From: Bradyrhizobium sp.
GTDB lineage: Bacteria > Pseudomonadota > Alphaproteobacteria > Rhizobiales > Xanthobacteraceae
NCBI RefSeq assembly: GCF_030654605.1
Contig: NZ_JAURXB010000258.1
Span: 48,167 to 112,166 of the forward strand
Reading direction: 5' to 3'
DNA: 64,000 bases
Shown here: positions 35,102 through 44,012 of the stretch, in pieces
Position numbering within the stretch: position 1 is the stretch's first letter
Layout: each line of letters starts with the position of its first letter
Program-made: the position numbers and the translations under genes
Notes under the pieces: generated by a model
Told to the model about the DNA's origin: nothing
Database searches by the model: none
The model's input: only the letters and a program-made list of their open reading frames with translations

Positions 35102-36079
35102 ATGACCATGATCGTTCTCGTCGCCATTGCGGCCGGCTGCGCGTCGGCGCTGATGTTCGCCTCGATCATCTCGGGCGCGCTGATCTCGATCGTGCTGCTC
35201 TACTTCACCGCGTTGCCGTTGATGGTGGCGGGGCTGGGATGGGGTCCGCTCGCCGCCACCATCGGCGGCATCGGAGCGGCCACCGGCCTCGGTGCGATCT
35301 TCGGCCTGCACATTTCCATCCCCTTTGTCGTCATGATGGCGCTGCCTGCCTGGTGGCTCGCGCACCTGGCTTTGCTCGGACGGCCGGTTGCCGATGCCGG
35401 GTCGAGTGAAGGCGCGACGCCGTCGGCCCAGCCGTCGATGGAATGGTATCCGGTCGGCCGCATCCTGCTCTGGATCGCCGCTTTTGGCACGCTGTCCACC
35501 ATGGCGACCCTGCTCACGCTGGGCACCGACGGTGCCACCATCACCGAGACCCTGCGGGCGGCCTTGCTGCGTGTTCTCGGTCCCCGCGTCGAGGCTTCGG
35601 GTGACGAGATCAAGCAGCGGATCGATGTCGCGTTGATCATCTTGCCCGCGGCCTTCGCCACCAGCGCCATGACAATGCTGATGCTCAACTTCTGGCTGGC
35701 TGCCCGGATCACGGCAATGTCGGGACGGTTGCGTCGCTCGTGGCCCGACCTGAAGAGCACCGAGTTGCCGCCGATGACGCTCGCGGCATTGTCGGCCGCC
35801 TTCGCGTTCTGTTTTTCCGGCGGGCTGCTTGCGATGCTGGGCCAGACCGTCACCGCGGCGCTGCTGATGGCTTACGCGGTGACCGGCTTCGCGGTGCTGC
35901 ACACGCTGACGCTTGGACTGAAGGGCCGCGGGCTCTGGCTGGCCTGCAGCTACACCATGATGGTGTTTTCCGGCGGCTGGCTCATCCTGGCGATGGCGGC
36001 TCTCGGTATTGCCGACGCGCTCTTCAAATTCCGCCAGCGCTTTCTGCACGGGAGGCCGCCGCCCCTGCCCGCGTCCTGA
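35102..36079 (+). CDS. DUF2232 (YybS-like) membrane protein
   Basis: 325 aa from the ATG at 35102, with GGGAGCGGGA upstream. It has eight or so membrane segments, e.g. IVLVAIAAGCASALMFAS at the start and TLGLKGRGLWLACSYTMM near the end. Proteins of this type lie between rpsR and rplI in many alphaproteobacteria, as here. Function is not known; in Firmicutes, YybS sits next to the cyclic-di-AMP phosphodiesterase GdpP. I make no functional call. The frame continues 18 codons upstream without homology. Confidence 0.85.
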   Translation: MTMIVLVAIAAGCASALMFASIISGALISIVLLYFTALPLMVAGLGWGPLAATIGGIGAATGLGAIFGLHISIPFVVMMALPAWWLAHLALLGRPVADAGSSEGATPSAQPSMEWYPVGRILLWIAAFGTLSTMATLLTLGTDGATITETLRAALLRVLGPRVEASGDEIKQRIDVALIILPAAFATSAMTMLMLNFWLAARITAMSGRLRRSWPDLKSTELPPMTLAALSAAFAFCFSGGLLAMLGQTVTAALLMAYAVTGFAVLHTLTLGLKGRGLWLACSYTMMVFSGGWLILAMAALGIADALFKFRQRFLHGRPPPLPAS

Positions 36080-36133
36080 AATCTGCAACTCACGTCACTT
36101 CACAATCCAACATCACCAACAAGGAGAACGAAT

Positions 36134-36730
36134 ATGGAAGTCATTTTGCTGGAACGCGTCGCCAAGCTGGGCCAGATGGGCGAAGTCGTCCGCGTCAAGG
36201 ACGGCTATGCCCGCAATTTCCTCCTGAAGCGCAACAAGGCGCTGCGCGCCACCGCGGATAACCGCTCCAAGTTCGAAGGCATGAAGGCCGATCTGGAAGC
36301 CCGCAACCTGCAGGCCAAGGGCGAAGCCACCAAGGTGGCTGAGAAGATCGACGGCCGCAACGTCGTCGTGCTGCGCCAGGCTTCCGAAACCGGCCAGCTG
36401 TTCGGTTCGGTGACGGTGCGCGACATCATCGCGTCGTTCGAGGCCGATAAAGTCACCATCAGCCGCAGCCAGGTGATGCTGGACGCGCCGATCAAGACCA
36501 TCGGCAAGCACAACATCGCCATCGCCGTGCATCCGGAAGTCGAAGTCGCCGTCAGCGTGACGGTCGCGCGCAGCGCCGACGAGGCCGAGCGCATCAACCG
36601 CGGCGAAGACATCTCCACGCGTCAGGAAGACCAGGACGCGGCCGCCGAAGCGCTCGCCGCCGCTGGCGAATTCTTCGATCCGGAAGCCCGCCGCGACGAC
36701 GAACCGCAGGAAGAAGCTTCCGACAAGTAA
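36134..36730 (+). CDS. rplI: 50S ribosomal protein L9
   Basis: 198 aa. The N-terminal RNA-binding domain begins [19 protein letters not shown] and contains [12 protein letters not shown] long connecting helix and the C-terminal domain follow ([17 protein letters not shown]). An acidic tail (about 40 residues, rich in Glu/Ala) extends beyond the E. coli protein, as usual in this order. AAGGAGAACGA lies upstream. Ends in a perfect 10-bp hairpin. Confidence 0.98.
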   Translation: MEVILLERVAKLGQMGEVVRVKDGYARNFLLKRNKALRATADNRSKFEGMKADLEARNLQAKGEATKVAEKIDGRNVVVLRQASETGQLFGSVTVRDIIASFEADKVTISRSQVMLDAPIKTIGKHNIAIAVHPEVEVAVSVTVARSADEAERINRGEDISTRQEDQDAAAEALAAAGEFFDPEARRDDEPQEEASDK

Positions 36731-36758
36731 CGCCGTCGCCCTTGCGGCACACACCACC

Positions 36759-36781
36759 AGGCCCGGCCTCAGGCCGGGCCT
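36759..36781. terminator. bidirectional hairpin between rplI and the thioesterase
   Basis: AGGCCCGGCC, a 3-base loop (TCA) and GGCCGGGCCT make a perfect 10-bp stem in the 55-bp convergent gap. There is no T-run on either side, so it is a candidate bidirectional terminator only. Confidence 0.5.
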
Positions 36782-36785
36782 GGAA

Positions 36786-37256
36786 TCAAGCTCGGATTCT
36801 TGCCGTTACTTGATCCGGCAGCATCGCGATCGACGCCAGCGCGGTCGCGGTGTGCTTCTCTATTCCGTCGATGACACAAAACACATCGGCGGCAACCACG
36901 GCGACCTGCCGTCCTGGCTTGATGACGCGGGCGCGACAGATCAGACGCTCGCCGGATGCCGGCGACAGCAGATTCAATTTGTATTCCGCCGTCAGCGCCG
37001 GCTGGCCGCGCGATGTCGCCGCCGCGATCGTGGTCGCGTTGTCGACCAGGAAGGCGGTGACGCCGCCATGGAACAGGCCATGCTGCTGCAACAGCTCCGG
37101 CCGCCGGTCGACTGCGAGCGTGCACGATCCGCGCGCCAGTTCGGAGAGCTCGGCACCGACATGGCCCATAAAACCCTGCCGGCCGACGCTGTCGCGGATT
37201 CGTTGTGCGATGGGCGCGAAATCCGGATCGGGCTTCAAATCGGGATCCTGCGTCAT
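36786..37256 (-). CDS. PaaI-type hotdog-fold thioesterase
   Basis: 156 aa from the ATG at 37256 (MTQDPDLKPDPDF), with GGAG six bases before it. The hotdog signature is HGGVTAFLVDNA (about residues 63-74), with the Asp likely catalytic as in PaaI/YdiI-type enzymes. The following LTAEYKLNLLSPA and VVAADVF strands match the fold. It hydrolyses acyl-CoA thioesters; the chain is unknown. It starts 12 bp after the TetR regulator stop and is probably in one operon with it, so the regulator may sense the acyl-CoA. The apparent 98-codon upstream extension is the TetR gene out of frame. Confidence 0.9.
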   Translation of the reverse strand: MTQDPDLKPDPDFAPIAQRIRDSVGRQGFMGHVGAELSELARGSCTLAVDRRPELLQQHGLFHGGVTAFLVDNATTIAAATSRGQPALTAEYKLNLLSPASGERLICRARVIKPGRQVAVVAADVFCVIDGIEKHTATALASIAMLPDQVTARIRA

Positions 37257-37267
37257 GGCTTGCTCCG

Positions 37268-37876
37268 TCAAGGTTTGCCTCCGGTGTCTGCAATGGGTTG
37301 CGGCGCCACCAGCGCGCGAATAGCGCAAGCGATCAGGACGTCGGCCTGGAGCCTCGGATCGCTGCGGTCGCGGCCGGACAGCCAGGCGCGGCAGAAAATC
37401 TGCGCGGGCCCGATGATCTGGCTGAAGAACAGCGTCGCGGTCATCGGCAGCAGTTCGCCGCTGGCGATCAGCGGCGCGCGCCAGCGCTCGACGCCCTCGC
37501 CGAGGCGCGAATTCTGTGCCCGCTGCGCGTCCCTGACCTCTTCGGTCCATTCGCTGCGGGAAATCTCGAACAGATAGCGCGCCTCGCGCCGGTTGTTCAC
37601 CACCCAGTCCAGATGCGCGCGGATCAGGCGATCGATGCCCTCTTGCGCGCCGCAGGGCGTATCGAGCGCCGCCAGCACCGCGGCGTGATAATGCTGCAGC
37701 ACTTCCAGAAACAGCGCGCCCGCCAGTTCTTTCTTCGATCTGAAGAAATGAAAGAAGCTGCCGTTGGAAGCCCGCGCGCGGGTGCGAATGGCCGCAACCG
37801 TCGCACCCTCGAAGCCGTCGCGGTCGAACACCGCCAATCCCGCGGCCATCAGATCCTCTCGCGCGCCAGCGACCAC
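37268..37876 (-). CDS. TetR-family transcriptional regulator
   Basis: 202 aa from the GTG at 37876, with GGGAG seven bases upstream. The N-terminal helix-turn-helix is FEGATVAAIRTRARASNGSFFHFFRSKKEL (about residues 22-52), and a C-terminal ligand-binding domain follows. A perfect inverted repeat 30 bp upstream of its start is a natural operator for autorepression and control of the thioesterase 12 bp downstream. The two-gene unit (regulator plus acyl-CoA thioesterase) resembles acyl-CoA sensing systems, but the ligand is an inference. Confidence 0.92.
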   Translation of the reverse strand: MVAGAREDLMAAGLAVFDRDGFEGATVAAIRTRARASNGSFFHFFRSKKELAGALFLEVLQHYHAAVLAALDTPCGAQEGIDRLIRAHLDWVVNNRREARYLFEISRSEWTEEVRDAQRAQNSRLGEGVERWRAPLIASGELLPMTATLFFSQIIGPAQIFCRAWLSGRDRSDPRLQADVLIACAIRALVAPQPIADTGGKP

Positions 37877-37905
37877 GATTTACTCCCTCGAGTCTGGATC
37901 GTTAC

Positions 37906-37924
37906 TCTAGAGCATTACTCTAGA
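37906..37924. promoter_or_regulatory. TetR operator candidate (perfect 7-5-7 inverted repeat)
   Basis: TCTAGAG, five bases (CATTA), CTCTAGA: a perfect 19-bp inverted repeat 30 bp upstream of the TetR start. The same span also reads as a TTACTCTAGA direct repeat (37902-37911, 37915-37924). Size and position match TetR-family operators. Confidence 0.65.
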
Positions 37925-37970
37925 ACTGATCAAGCCCGGCCGTGGGTCAAAACCGCGAGGTCGCGGGAAT

Positions 37971-38852
37971 CTATTGGGAGATGGGAGGTGCCGGCGGTCC
38001 CGCGGGGGGGACCGGAGGCAATGGCGGGCCGGAAGCCGTCACGGCCGGAGGACGTGGCAGCATGAGCAGCGGCGGCGCAGGCGTGGCCGCCGGCTCCGAT
38101 GTGCCGCTGGAGATGGCGGCCGACATCGCTGGCGGCGCCGGCGTGACCGGCGGCACCGGATCGGACCGCAGCGCCGGGGTTTCGCCGTTCTGCTTCGGCG
38201 CAGCTATGTGGGCCGACTGCGAATTAGCCTCGCCAGGCGGCTTGGCTGCGTCGTCCTTGACGGTTTCCTTGGCAGTTTCCTTGGCAGGTTCGCTCTTGGC
38301 CGTATCGTCTTTCGCCGCCTCGCTTTTGGCCGGCTCATCCTTGGTGGCATCGACCTTGGGCGTCTCTTCGGGCTTGCCGCGCTTGCTCAGCTTCTGCTTG
38401 GTCGCGGATTTGCGGCCATCCGGCCCGGGCGCGATCGCGGCCTGTTGCGGCTCACCGTCTGGCCTGGCGGTCTCCGGCGCCGGCGCGGGGCGTACCGGGC
38501 GTCCCTGGCGATCGAGTTGCTCGGGGGCTGCGGGTTTCACATCCTTGGCCTGCTGGGTCGGCTTGGCACCGCGGGGATCGGGCGCCGTCGCCCCGTTGGC
38601 GATCAGAAAGGCGCTGAGCTGCGAGGCCATCTCGCTGGAGGTGGTATAATGCTGGCGCAGGAAGCCCGGCAGCGATCCAGGCGCCACGGTCTTCAGGAGG
38701 CCCCGCGCTCCCTTGTGGCAGGCGGTGCAGGTGCCCGAAAAAATCTGGGAAGGGCTCTTGCCGGCCTCGAGATTTTGCGCCCGCACCGGGATCGCCGCGA
38801 GACAGCCGATCAGAAGCGTCACCGTCGCTAAACTGAGCGCTCGGCTCAACAT
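37971..38852 (-). CDS. c-type cytochrome with long Ala/Pro/Lys-rich tail
   Basis: 293 aa from the ATG at 38852 with GGAGAA upstream. A signal peptide (LATVTLLIGCLAAIPVRAQ) precedes a small class-I-like cytochrome domain. It has one haem site, C42-T-A-C45-H46, with M75 (SSEMASQ) the likely sixth ligand. After about residue 95 the protein is low complexity: Pro/Ala-rich, then Lys/Glu/Ala repeats such as AKSEPAKETAKE, and a Pro-rich end. Such a tail is far longer than the domain and is probably disordered. Electron donor or acceptor unknown. Divergent from cfa, 288 bp apart. Confidence 0.8.
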   Translation of the reverse strand: MLSRALSLATVTLLIGCLAAIPVRAQNLEAGKSPSQIFSGTCTACHKGARGLLKTVAPGSLPGFLRQHYTTSSEMASQLSAFLIANGATAPDPRGAKPTQQAKDVKPAAPEQLDRQGRPVRPAPAPETARPDGEPQQAAIAPGPDGRKSATKQKLSKRGKPEETPKVDATKDEPAKSEAAKDDTAKSEPAKETAKETVKDDAAKPPGEANSQSAHIAAPKQNGETPALRSDPVPPVTPAPPAMSAAISSGTSEPAATPAPPLLMLPRPPAVTASGPPLPPVPPAGPPAPPISQ

Positions 38853-39140
38853 TCTCAGAGTTCTCCAGATGCGGAATTGGCTTCCCAGCGTCCCAAATCC
38901 GGCACGGGTGGCAGCGGTCACCTTTTAGCCGATTATGACGCGAATGGAAGCGCACATATAACTCATCTGCGTGAACGCGAAAATTCCGAATATCCGCTTT
39001 GTGTACAACGCACTAGCGCCATCGCCGCATCGCTATTATGATTGAGAGGCGGCGCGCGGGGACCCAGTCGACCCCCGTTTTCGCTGGCTGTGATGGCCGC
39101 TACGCCAGCCTCGTTGGGATCGCTCAGTTCGGTGGTTTCG

Positions 39141-40391
39141 ATGGACCGTTTGTTGCGTTACTTCCTGCAGCAGTTCATTCGCCGCGGCGCGTTGACCTTC
39201 ACGACCGCGAGCGGAGCCAAATTCAGCTGCGGCGACGGGACCGGGCAGCCGGTCGCGGTTCGCTTCCTGACCACCGACGCCGAACGCCGGGTTCTCCTCA
39301 ACCCAGAGCTTGCGCTGGGCGAAGTCTACATGGACGGAACCTTCGTCGTCGAGAATGGCTCGATTGCGGATGCGCTGGCGATCCTGATGGATCAGCCCGA
39401 GATAGTGCCGCGCTGGGCCAGGCTGCAATGGCTTCTGCGGTATCTCGTCAGGCATGCCAGGCAGTTCAATCTGCGCCGCCGGTCCCTCGATAACGTCGCG
39501 CATCATTACGATCTCGATGGCCGTCTCTATTCCCTCTTCCTCGATGCCGACAAGCAGTACAGCTGTGGCTATTTCGAATCGCCTGACGCGACACTCGACG
39601 ACGCCCAGCTTGCCAAGAAGCGCCATCTCGCCGCCAAGCTGTTGATCCGGCCCGGCGACCGCGTGCTCGACATCGGCTCCGGCTGGGGCGGCCTCGGCCT
39701 CTATCTGGCCGAAATGACCGGCGCCAACCTCACCGGCGTCACGCTGTCGACCGAACAATTGCAGGCGTCGAACGCCCGCGCCGCCGAGCAAAACCTGGCG
39801 GCATCGGCCAGGTTCTTCCTGGAGGATTATCGCGACATTCCCGGCCCGTTCGAGCGCATCGTGTCGGTCGGAATGTTCGAGCATGTCGGCGTCGATTTCT
39901 ACGAAACCTATTTCAGGCGCTGCGCCGAGCTGCTCACCGACGACGGCATGATGATGCTGCATTCGATCTGCCGTTCGGAGGGACCCGACGTCACCAATCC
40001 CTGGATCACCAAGTACATTTTCCCCGGCGGCTATATCCCCGCACTATCCGAGGTCACGCGCGCGATCGAGCGCGCCGGCCTGCTGGTATGCGACATCGAA
40101 ATCCTGCGGATGCATTATGCGGAAACGCTGAAAGCGTGGCGCGAACGGTTCATGGCGCGGCGGGAAGAGGCGGTGCGGCTCTACGACGAGCGCTTTGCGC
40201 GGATGTGGGAATTTTACCTGGCGTGCTCGGAGATGTCGTTCCGCAAACAGAACATGATGAACTTCCAGATCCAGCTCACCAGGCGCCAGGGCGTCGTGCC
40301 GATGACCCGGGATTACATCGGCGACGAAGAAGCCCGGCTTCGCGGCGTCGAGCGTGGCCGGCGGCCTCGGCTGCAGATCGCGGGCGAATAG
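39141..40391 (+). CDS. cfa: cyclopropane-fatty-acyl-phospholipid synthase
   Basis: 416 aa from the ATG at 39141 (MDRLLRYFLQQF) with GGTGG upstream; earlier codons are not conserved. It methylenates cis double bonds of membrane lipids with SAM. The SAM motif is VLDIGSGWGGLGLYLAE (residues about 176-192). A Cys in the SICRSEG stretch and the conserved VGMFEHVG and KYIFPGGYIP match the CFA synthase family. It makes cyclopropane fatty acids, which many rhizobia accumulate. Upstream gap of 288 bp to the cytochrome holds both promoters. Confidence 0.93.
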   Translation: MDRLLRYFLQQFIRRGALTFTTASGAKFSCGDGTGQPVAVRFLTTDAERRVLLNPELALGEVYMDGTFVVENGSIADALAILMDQPEIVPRWARLQWLLRYLVRHARQFNLRRRSLDNVAHHYDLDGRLYSLFLDADKQYSCGYFESPDATLDDAQLAKKRHLAAKLLIRPGDRVLDIGSGWGGLGLYLAEMTGANLTGVTLSTEQLQASNARAAEQNLAASARFFLEDYRDIPGPFERIVSVGMFEHVGVDFYETYFRRCAELLTDDGMMMLHSICRSEGPDVTNPWITKYIFPGGYIPALSEVTRAIERAGLLVCDIEILRMHYAETLKAWRERFMARREEAVRLYDERFARMWEFYLACSEMSFRKQNMMNFQIQLTRRQGVVPMTRDYIGDEEARLRGVERGRRPRLQIAGE

Positions 40392-40430
40392 GCCTGCGAT
40401 CCCAGGAAGTTCTCAGGTCCTGTCAAAGTT

Positions 40431-40637
40431 CTAGTGACGCAGGCTGAAACCGGATCCCTGATGGACATAAGGCGCCGCCGGACGCGAAAGCTGCGCCAAC
40501 ACGGCGGCCACGACCGACCGGTCGCAGGGCTGGCTGCGCAGTTCCGAACGGGAAGCCTGTTTCATGGTGTCGATCAGCATCGACAGCCATAATTTCTCGC
40601 CGCCTGCCGATCGCCATCGTTGAAGCTGCTGGCCCAT
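40431..40637 (-). CDS. hypothetical small protein
   Basis: 68 aa, start ATG at 40637 with AGGAATAGG upstream. There is no recognised family. Sequence is basic, MGQQLQRWRSAGGEKLWLS at the start, then RSVVAAVLAQLSRP. It lies alone between cfa and the 40-aa frame. The ribosome site and codon pattern make it plausible, but no homology claim is possible from here. Confidence 0.5.
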   Translation of the reverse strand: MGQQLQRWRSAGGEKLWLSMLIDTMKQASRSELRSQPCDRSVVAAVLAQLSRPAAPYVHQGSGFSLRH

Positions 40638-40773
40638 CGCCTATTCCTAATCCACCCCGGTTACCAATGCTGCCGCCGCCAACCCGTTCCTTGCGACCAA
40701 TTATCGAAGAGAAAATTAACCGAATGTGATCTGCTTCACAGATGATTGGACTGGGCTGCCCTAAACGACCGAA

Positions 40774-40896
40774 ATGGCCCAGAAATCCTACCCATCACAG
40801 TTCGATCCGCAGGCCGACATCGGCACCGACTACGCCCTGATCGCCACCGGCGTCGGCGCTGCCCTGGCTGCGCTGATCTATCTCCTCCTGATCTGA
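40774..40896 (+). CDS. putative 40-aa single-pass membrane protein
   Basis: The frame runs from ATG 40774 to TGA 40894-40896. The N-terminal half is polar and acidic (MAQKSYPSQFDPQADIGTDY); the C-terminal half is one membrane segment (ALIATGVGAALAALIYLLLI) right to the stop. Only a weak ribosome site is seen, so translation is not certain. Very short, so it escaped length cut-offs. It lies 303 bp upstream of dnaB. Confidence 0.42.
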   Translation: MAQKSYPSQFDPQADIGTDYALIATGVGAALAALIYLLLI

Positions 40897-41198
40897 TCAG
40901 CCGGGGGTAGCGGTTCGGAACATTTGCCGCCCTTGGCATGAGTGTGCCCGCAGGGGAACAAGGTTCAGGCCGCGCGAGGATTTTCCAGACTTCTCCGTGG
41001 CAGGAAGCGGCGCATCGGCGAGCCCGGTTGGCCAAAACGCGTCAAGCATCGGGCTTGGCGCGGTCGGGATTCATCCACTCTTTTAATGATCGGTGCATAA
41101 GCGGCGATGTTTCGCTTTCGCTTTCGCCGCGGCAGGCGCTTTATCGCTGCCCGCCCCCGAATCCAAAATTACGACCCAATCCGAAGCACAAATCGACC

Positions 41199-42701
41199 AT
41201 GGCTCTCACTGATTCGAACGTCCTCAAGCTCGCGCCCGATCCGGGAACTCCGGCCTATCGCAGCGCACCGCACAATATCGAGGCCGAACAGAGCCTGCTG
41301 GGCGCGATCCTGGTCAACAACGACGCGTTCTATCGGGTTTCGGACTTTCTGGAGCCGAAACACTTTCTCGAGCCGATCCATCAGACCATCTACGAGACCG
41401 CCGGCAGCCTGATCCGGATGGGCAAGGTCGCCACCCCCGTCACGCTGAAGACTTTCGTCCCGGCCGAGACCGATCTCGGCGGCATGACGGTCGGCCAGTA
41501 CCTCGCCCGCCTCGCCGCCGAAGCCACCACCATCATCAACGCGCAGGATTACGGGCGGACGATCTACGAACTGGCGCTGCGCCGCGACCTGATCCGGATC
41601 GGCGAGGACATGGTCAATGTCGCCTACGATGCGCCGGTGGACTTTGCGCCGCGGGCGCAGATCGAGGACGCCGAGCGCAGGCTGTACGAACTGGCCGAAT
41701 CCGGCCGCTACGACGGCGGCTTCCAGGGTTTCGCGCAGGCGATGAAGGTCGCACTGGATATGGCGGCGAACGCCTATCAGCGCGACGGAAAGCTGTCGGG
41801 CACCGCAACGGGCCTGCGCGACCTCGACGCCAAGATGGGCGGGTTGCAACGTTCCGACTTGATCATCGTCGCCGGCCGTCCCGGCATGGGCAAGACCGCG
41901 CTCGCCACCAACATCGCCTACAATGTCGCAAAGGCACATCAAGCCGAGGTGCAGGCCGACGGCACCATGAAATCCGTCAATGGCGGCATCGTCGGCTTCT
42001 TCTCCTGCGAAATGTCGGCCGAACAGCTCGCCACCCGTATTCTCGCCGAACAGACCGGCATCTCGTCGAGTCTGATCCGGCGTGGCGGCATCAGCCAAAG
42101 CGAATTCGACACCATTCGCGATTACACAATCGAACTTCAGCATCTCCCGCTCTTCGTCGACGAAACCGGCGGCCTCTCGATTTCGCAGCTGACGGCGCGC
42201 GCGCGCCGGCTGAAGCGGCAGAAGGGACTCGATCTGATCGTGGTCGACTACATCCAGCTGCTGCAGGGCTCGGGCAAACGCGGCAACGACAACCGGGTGC
42301 AGGAAGTCACCGAGATCACCACCAGCCTGAAAGCGCTGGCGAAGGAACTCAATATTCCGGTCATCGCCCTGTCGCAGCTGTCGCGCCAGGTCGAAAGCCG
42401 CGATGACAAGCATCCGCAATTGTCCGACCTTCGCGAGTCCGGATCGATCGAGCAGGACGCCGACGTCGTGCTCTTCGTCTACCGCGAGGAATATTATCTG
42501 CAGAACAAGGAGCCGAAGCCCGGCACGGAAGAATATGGCAAGTGGCAGATTGAAATGGATAATGCTCACGGCAGGGCAGAAGTCATCATCGCCAAGCAGC
42601 GCCACGGGCCGACGGGCACTGTCCCCTTGCAGTTCGAGGGCCAATTCACGCGGTTCAGCAATCTGGCGGACGACGGCCAGTTGACGCCACAGAGCTACTG
42701 A
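41199..42701 (+). CDS. dnaB: replicative DNA helicase DnaB
   Basis: 500 aa from the ATG at 41199 (MALTDSNVLKLAPD); the frame extends 87 codons upstream with no homology. It is the hexameric 5'-3' helicase of the replication fork. The N-terminal primase-binding domain starts RSAPHNIEAEQSLLGAIL, and the RecA-like ATPase has Walker A GRPGMGKTALATNIA at about residue 226-241 and the DnaB Walker B IVVDYIQLL. The closing IIAKQRHGPTGTVPLQF is family-typical. No intein. It precedes alr as in related genomes. Confidence 0.97.
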   Translation: MALTDSNVLKLAPDPGTPAYRSAPHNIEAEQSLLGAILVNNDAFYRVSDFLEPKHFLEPIHQTIYETAGSLIRMGKVATPVTLKTFVPAETDLGGMTVGQYLARLAAEATTIINAQDYGRTIYELALRRDLIRIGEDMVNVAYDAPVDFAPRAQIEDAERRLYELAESGRYDGGFQGFAQAMKVALDMAANAYQRDGKLSGTATGLRDLDAKMGGLQRSDLIIVAGRPGMGKTALATNIAYNVAKAHQAEVQADGTMKSVNGGIVGFFSCEMSAEQLATRILAEQTGISSSLIRRGGISQSEFDTIRDYTIELQHLPLFVDETGGLSISQLTARARRLKRQKGLDLIVVDYIQLLQGSGKRGNDNRVQEVTEITTSLKALAKELNIPVIALSQLSRQVESRDDKHPQLSDLRESGSIEQDADVVLFVYREEYYLQNKEPKPGTEEYGKWQIEMDNAHGRAEVIIAKQRHGPTGTVPLQFEGQFTRFSNLADDGQLTPQSY

Positions 42702-42761
42702 CGCGGCATCCGGGGAATCTTGCCCGGTTGAACCGCGGCAGGCCTGCGCGTAAAGTGCGGC

Positions 42762-43997
42762 ATGAACATCATTACCGACCCGAAACTGGCCCCGCCCGGC
42801 TCCATCCTCTCGGCTGAAGCCAACCAGGCGGCTGCGCTGGCGACCGCCACCGCTGTCCTCACCGTCGATCTCGACGCCATCGTTGCCAACTGGCGCAAGC
42901 TCGAGAAATCGGCGGTGCCGGCCGAATGCGCCGGCGTGGTCAAGGCCAACGCCTATGGCTGCGGCGCCGAACAGGTCGCGCGCGCGCTCGCCGGCGCCGG
43001 CTGCAAGACGTTTTTCGTGGCCACCCTCGACGAAGCCCGCGTGGTCCGCGCGGCGGTGCCGGCGACGGCGGCGATCTACGTGCTCGACGGCTTTTTCCAG
43101 AACAGCGGCGAGGCCTACGCCAGGATCGACGCCAGGCCTGTGATCGGCGACCTCAACGAACTCGCCGAATGGGATGTGTTTTGCCGCCGCACCGGCTGGG
43201 CCGGCGGCGCCGCCATTCACATCGATACCGGCATGAACCGGCTCGGCCTGACCCTTGTGGAAGCCGAGGGCATCATTCCCCGGATCAACGCCGGCGATCA
43301 CGGCATTACGCTGGTCATGAGCCACCTCGCCTGCGCCGAGACCCTCAACCATCCGTCCAACGCCCGGCAGCTCGCCACCTTCCGCGAGATCGCCAGCCTG
43401 TTTTCCGGCGTGCCGGCGTCGCTGTCGAATTCGTCCGGATGTTTCCTCGGCGCCGCGTTCCAGTTCGACCTGGTGCGGCCGGGTTGCGCGCTCTACGGCG
43501 TCAATCCGACGCCGGAGGCCGACAATCCGATGCAACCCGTGGTCGAAGTCAAGGCCCGCATCGTGCAGATCCGCAATATCGAGAAGGGCGACAGCGTCGG
43601 CTACGGCGGCACCTGGAGCGCGCGGCGGCCGACCCGGCTCGCCATCGTTTCCGCAGGCTATGCCGACGGTTATTTCCGCGCCGGCAGCAGCAATGACGGC
43701 ACCCGCGGCGCCGAGGTGATGGTCGCCGGCAAGCGCTGCCCGGTCGCGGGCCGCATCTCGATGGACCTGATGGCGATCGACGTCACCGACCTCGACAAGA
43801 AAGACGTGCGCCGCGGCCACATGGTGACGCTGATCGGCGAAGGCATCACCGTAGATGAACTCGCGCACCATTTCGGCACCATCGGTTACGAAGTGCTGAC
43901 CAGCCTCGGTTCGCGGTATGCCCGGATCTACAAGGGCGGCATCGCGACCGATGAACGGACGGCCGCCCCTCAACCGGCTCCCGTGATACCGGCCTGA
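42762..43997 (+). CDS. alr: alanine racemase
   Basis: 411 aa. PLP-dependent racemisation of L- to D-alanine for peptidoglycan. PLP Lys is K61 in VVKANAYG, the catalytic Tyr is Y281 in SVGYGGTW; both are intact. The usual family start would be around residue 32 (VLTVDLDAI), so about 30 extra residues precede it; the ATG at 42762 has AAAGTGCGGC before it. Cytosolic. It follows dnaB and precedes xth by 15 bp. Confidence 0.96.
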   Translation: MNIITDPKLAPPGSILSAEANQAAALATATAVLTVDLDAIVANWRKLEKSAVPAECAGVVKANAYGCGAEQVARALAGAGCKTFFVATLDEARVVRAAVPATAAIYVLDGFFQNSGEAYARIDARPVIGDLNELAEWDVFCRRTGWAGGAAIHIDTGMNRLGLTLVEAEGIIPRINAGDHGITLVMSHLACAETLNHPSNARQLATFREIASLFSGVPASLSNSSGCFLGAAFQFDLVRPGCALYGVNPTPEADNPMQPVVEVKARIVQIRNIEKGDSVGYGGTWSARRPTRLAIVSAGYADGYFRAGSSNDGTRGAEVMVAGKRCPVAGRISMDLMAIDVTDLDKKDVRRGHMVTLIGEGITVDELAHHFGTIGYEVLTSLGSRYARIYKGGIATDERTAAPQPAPVIPA

Positions 43998-44012
43998 CGA
44001 TTTCGTCGGGCC

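Noticed and set aside
36786..37550. 254-codon thioesterase frame
   Set aside because: The first 98 codons lie inside the TetR gene out of frame; the ATG at 37256 with GGAG is the real start.
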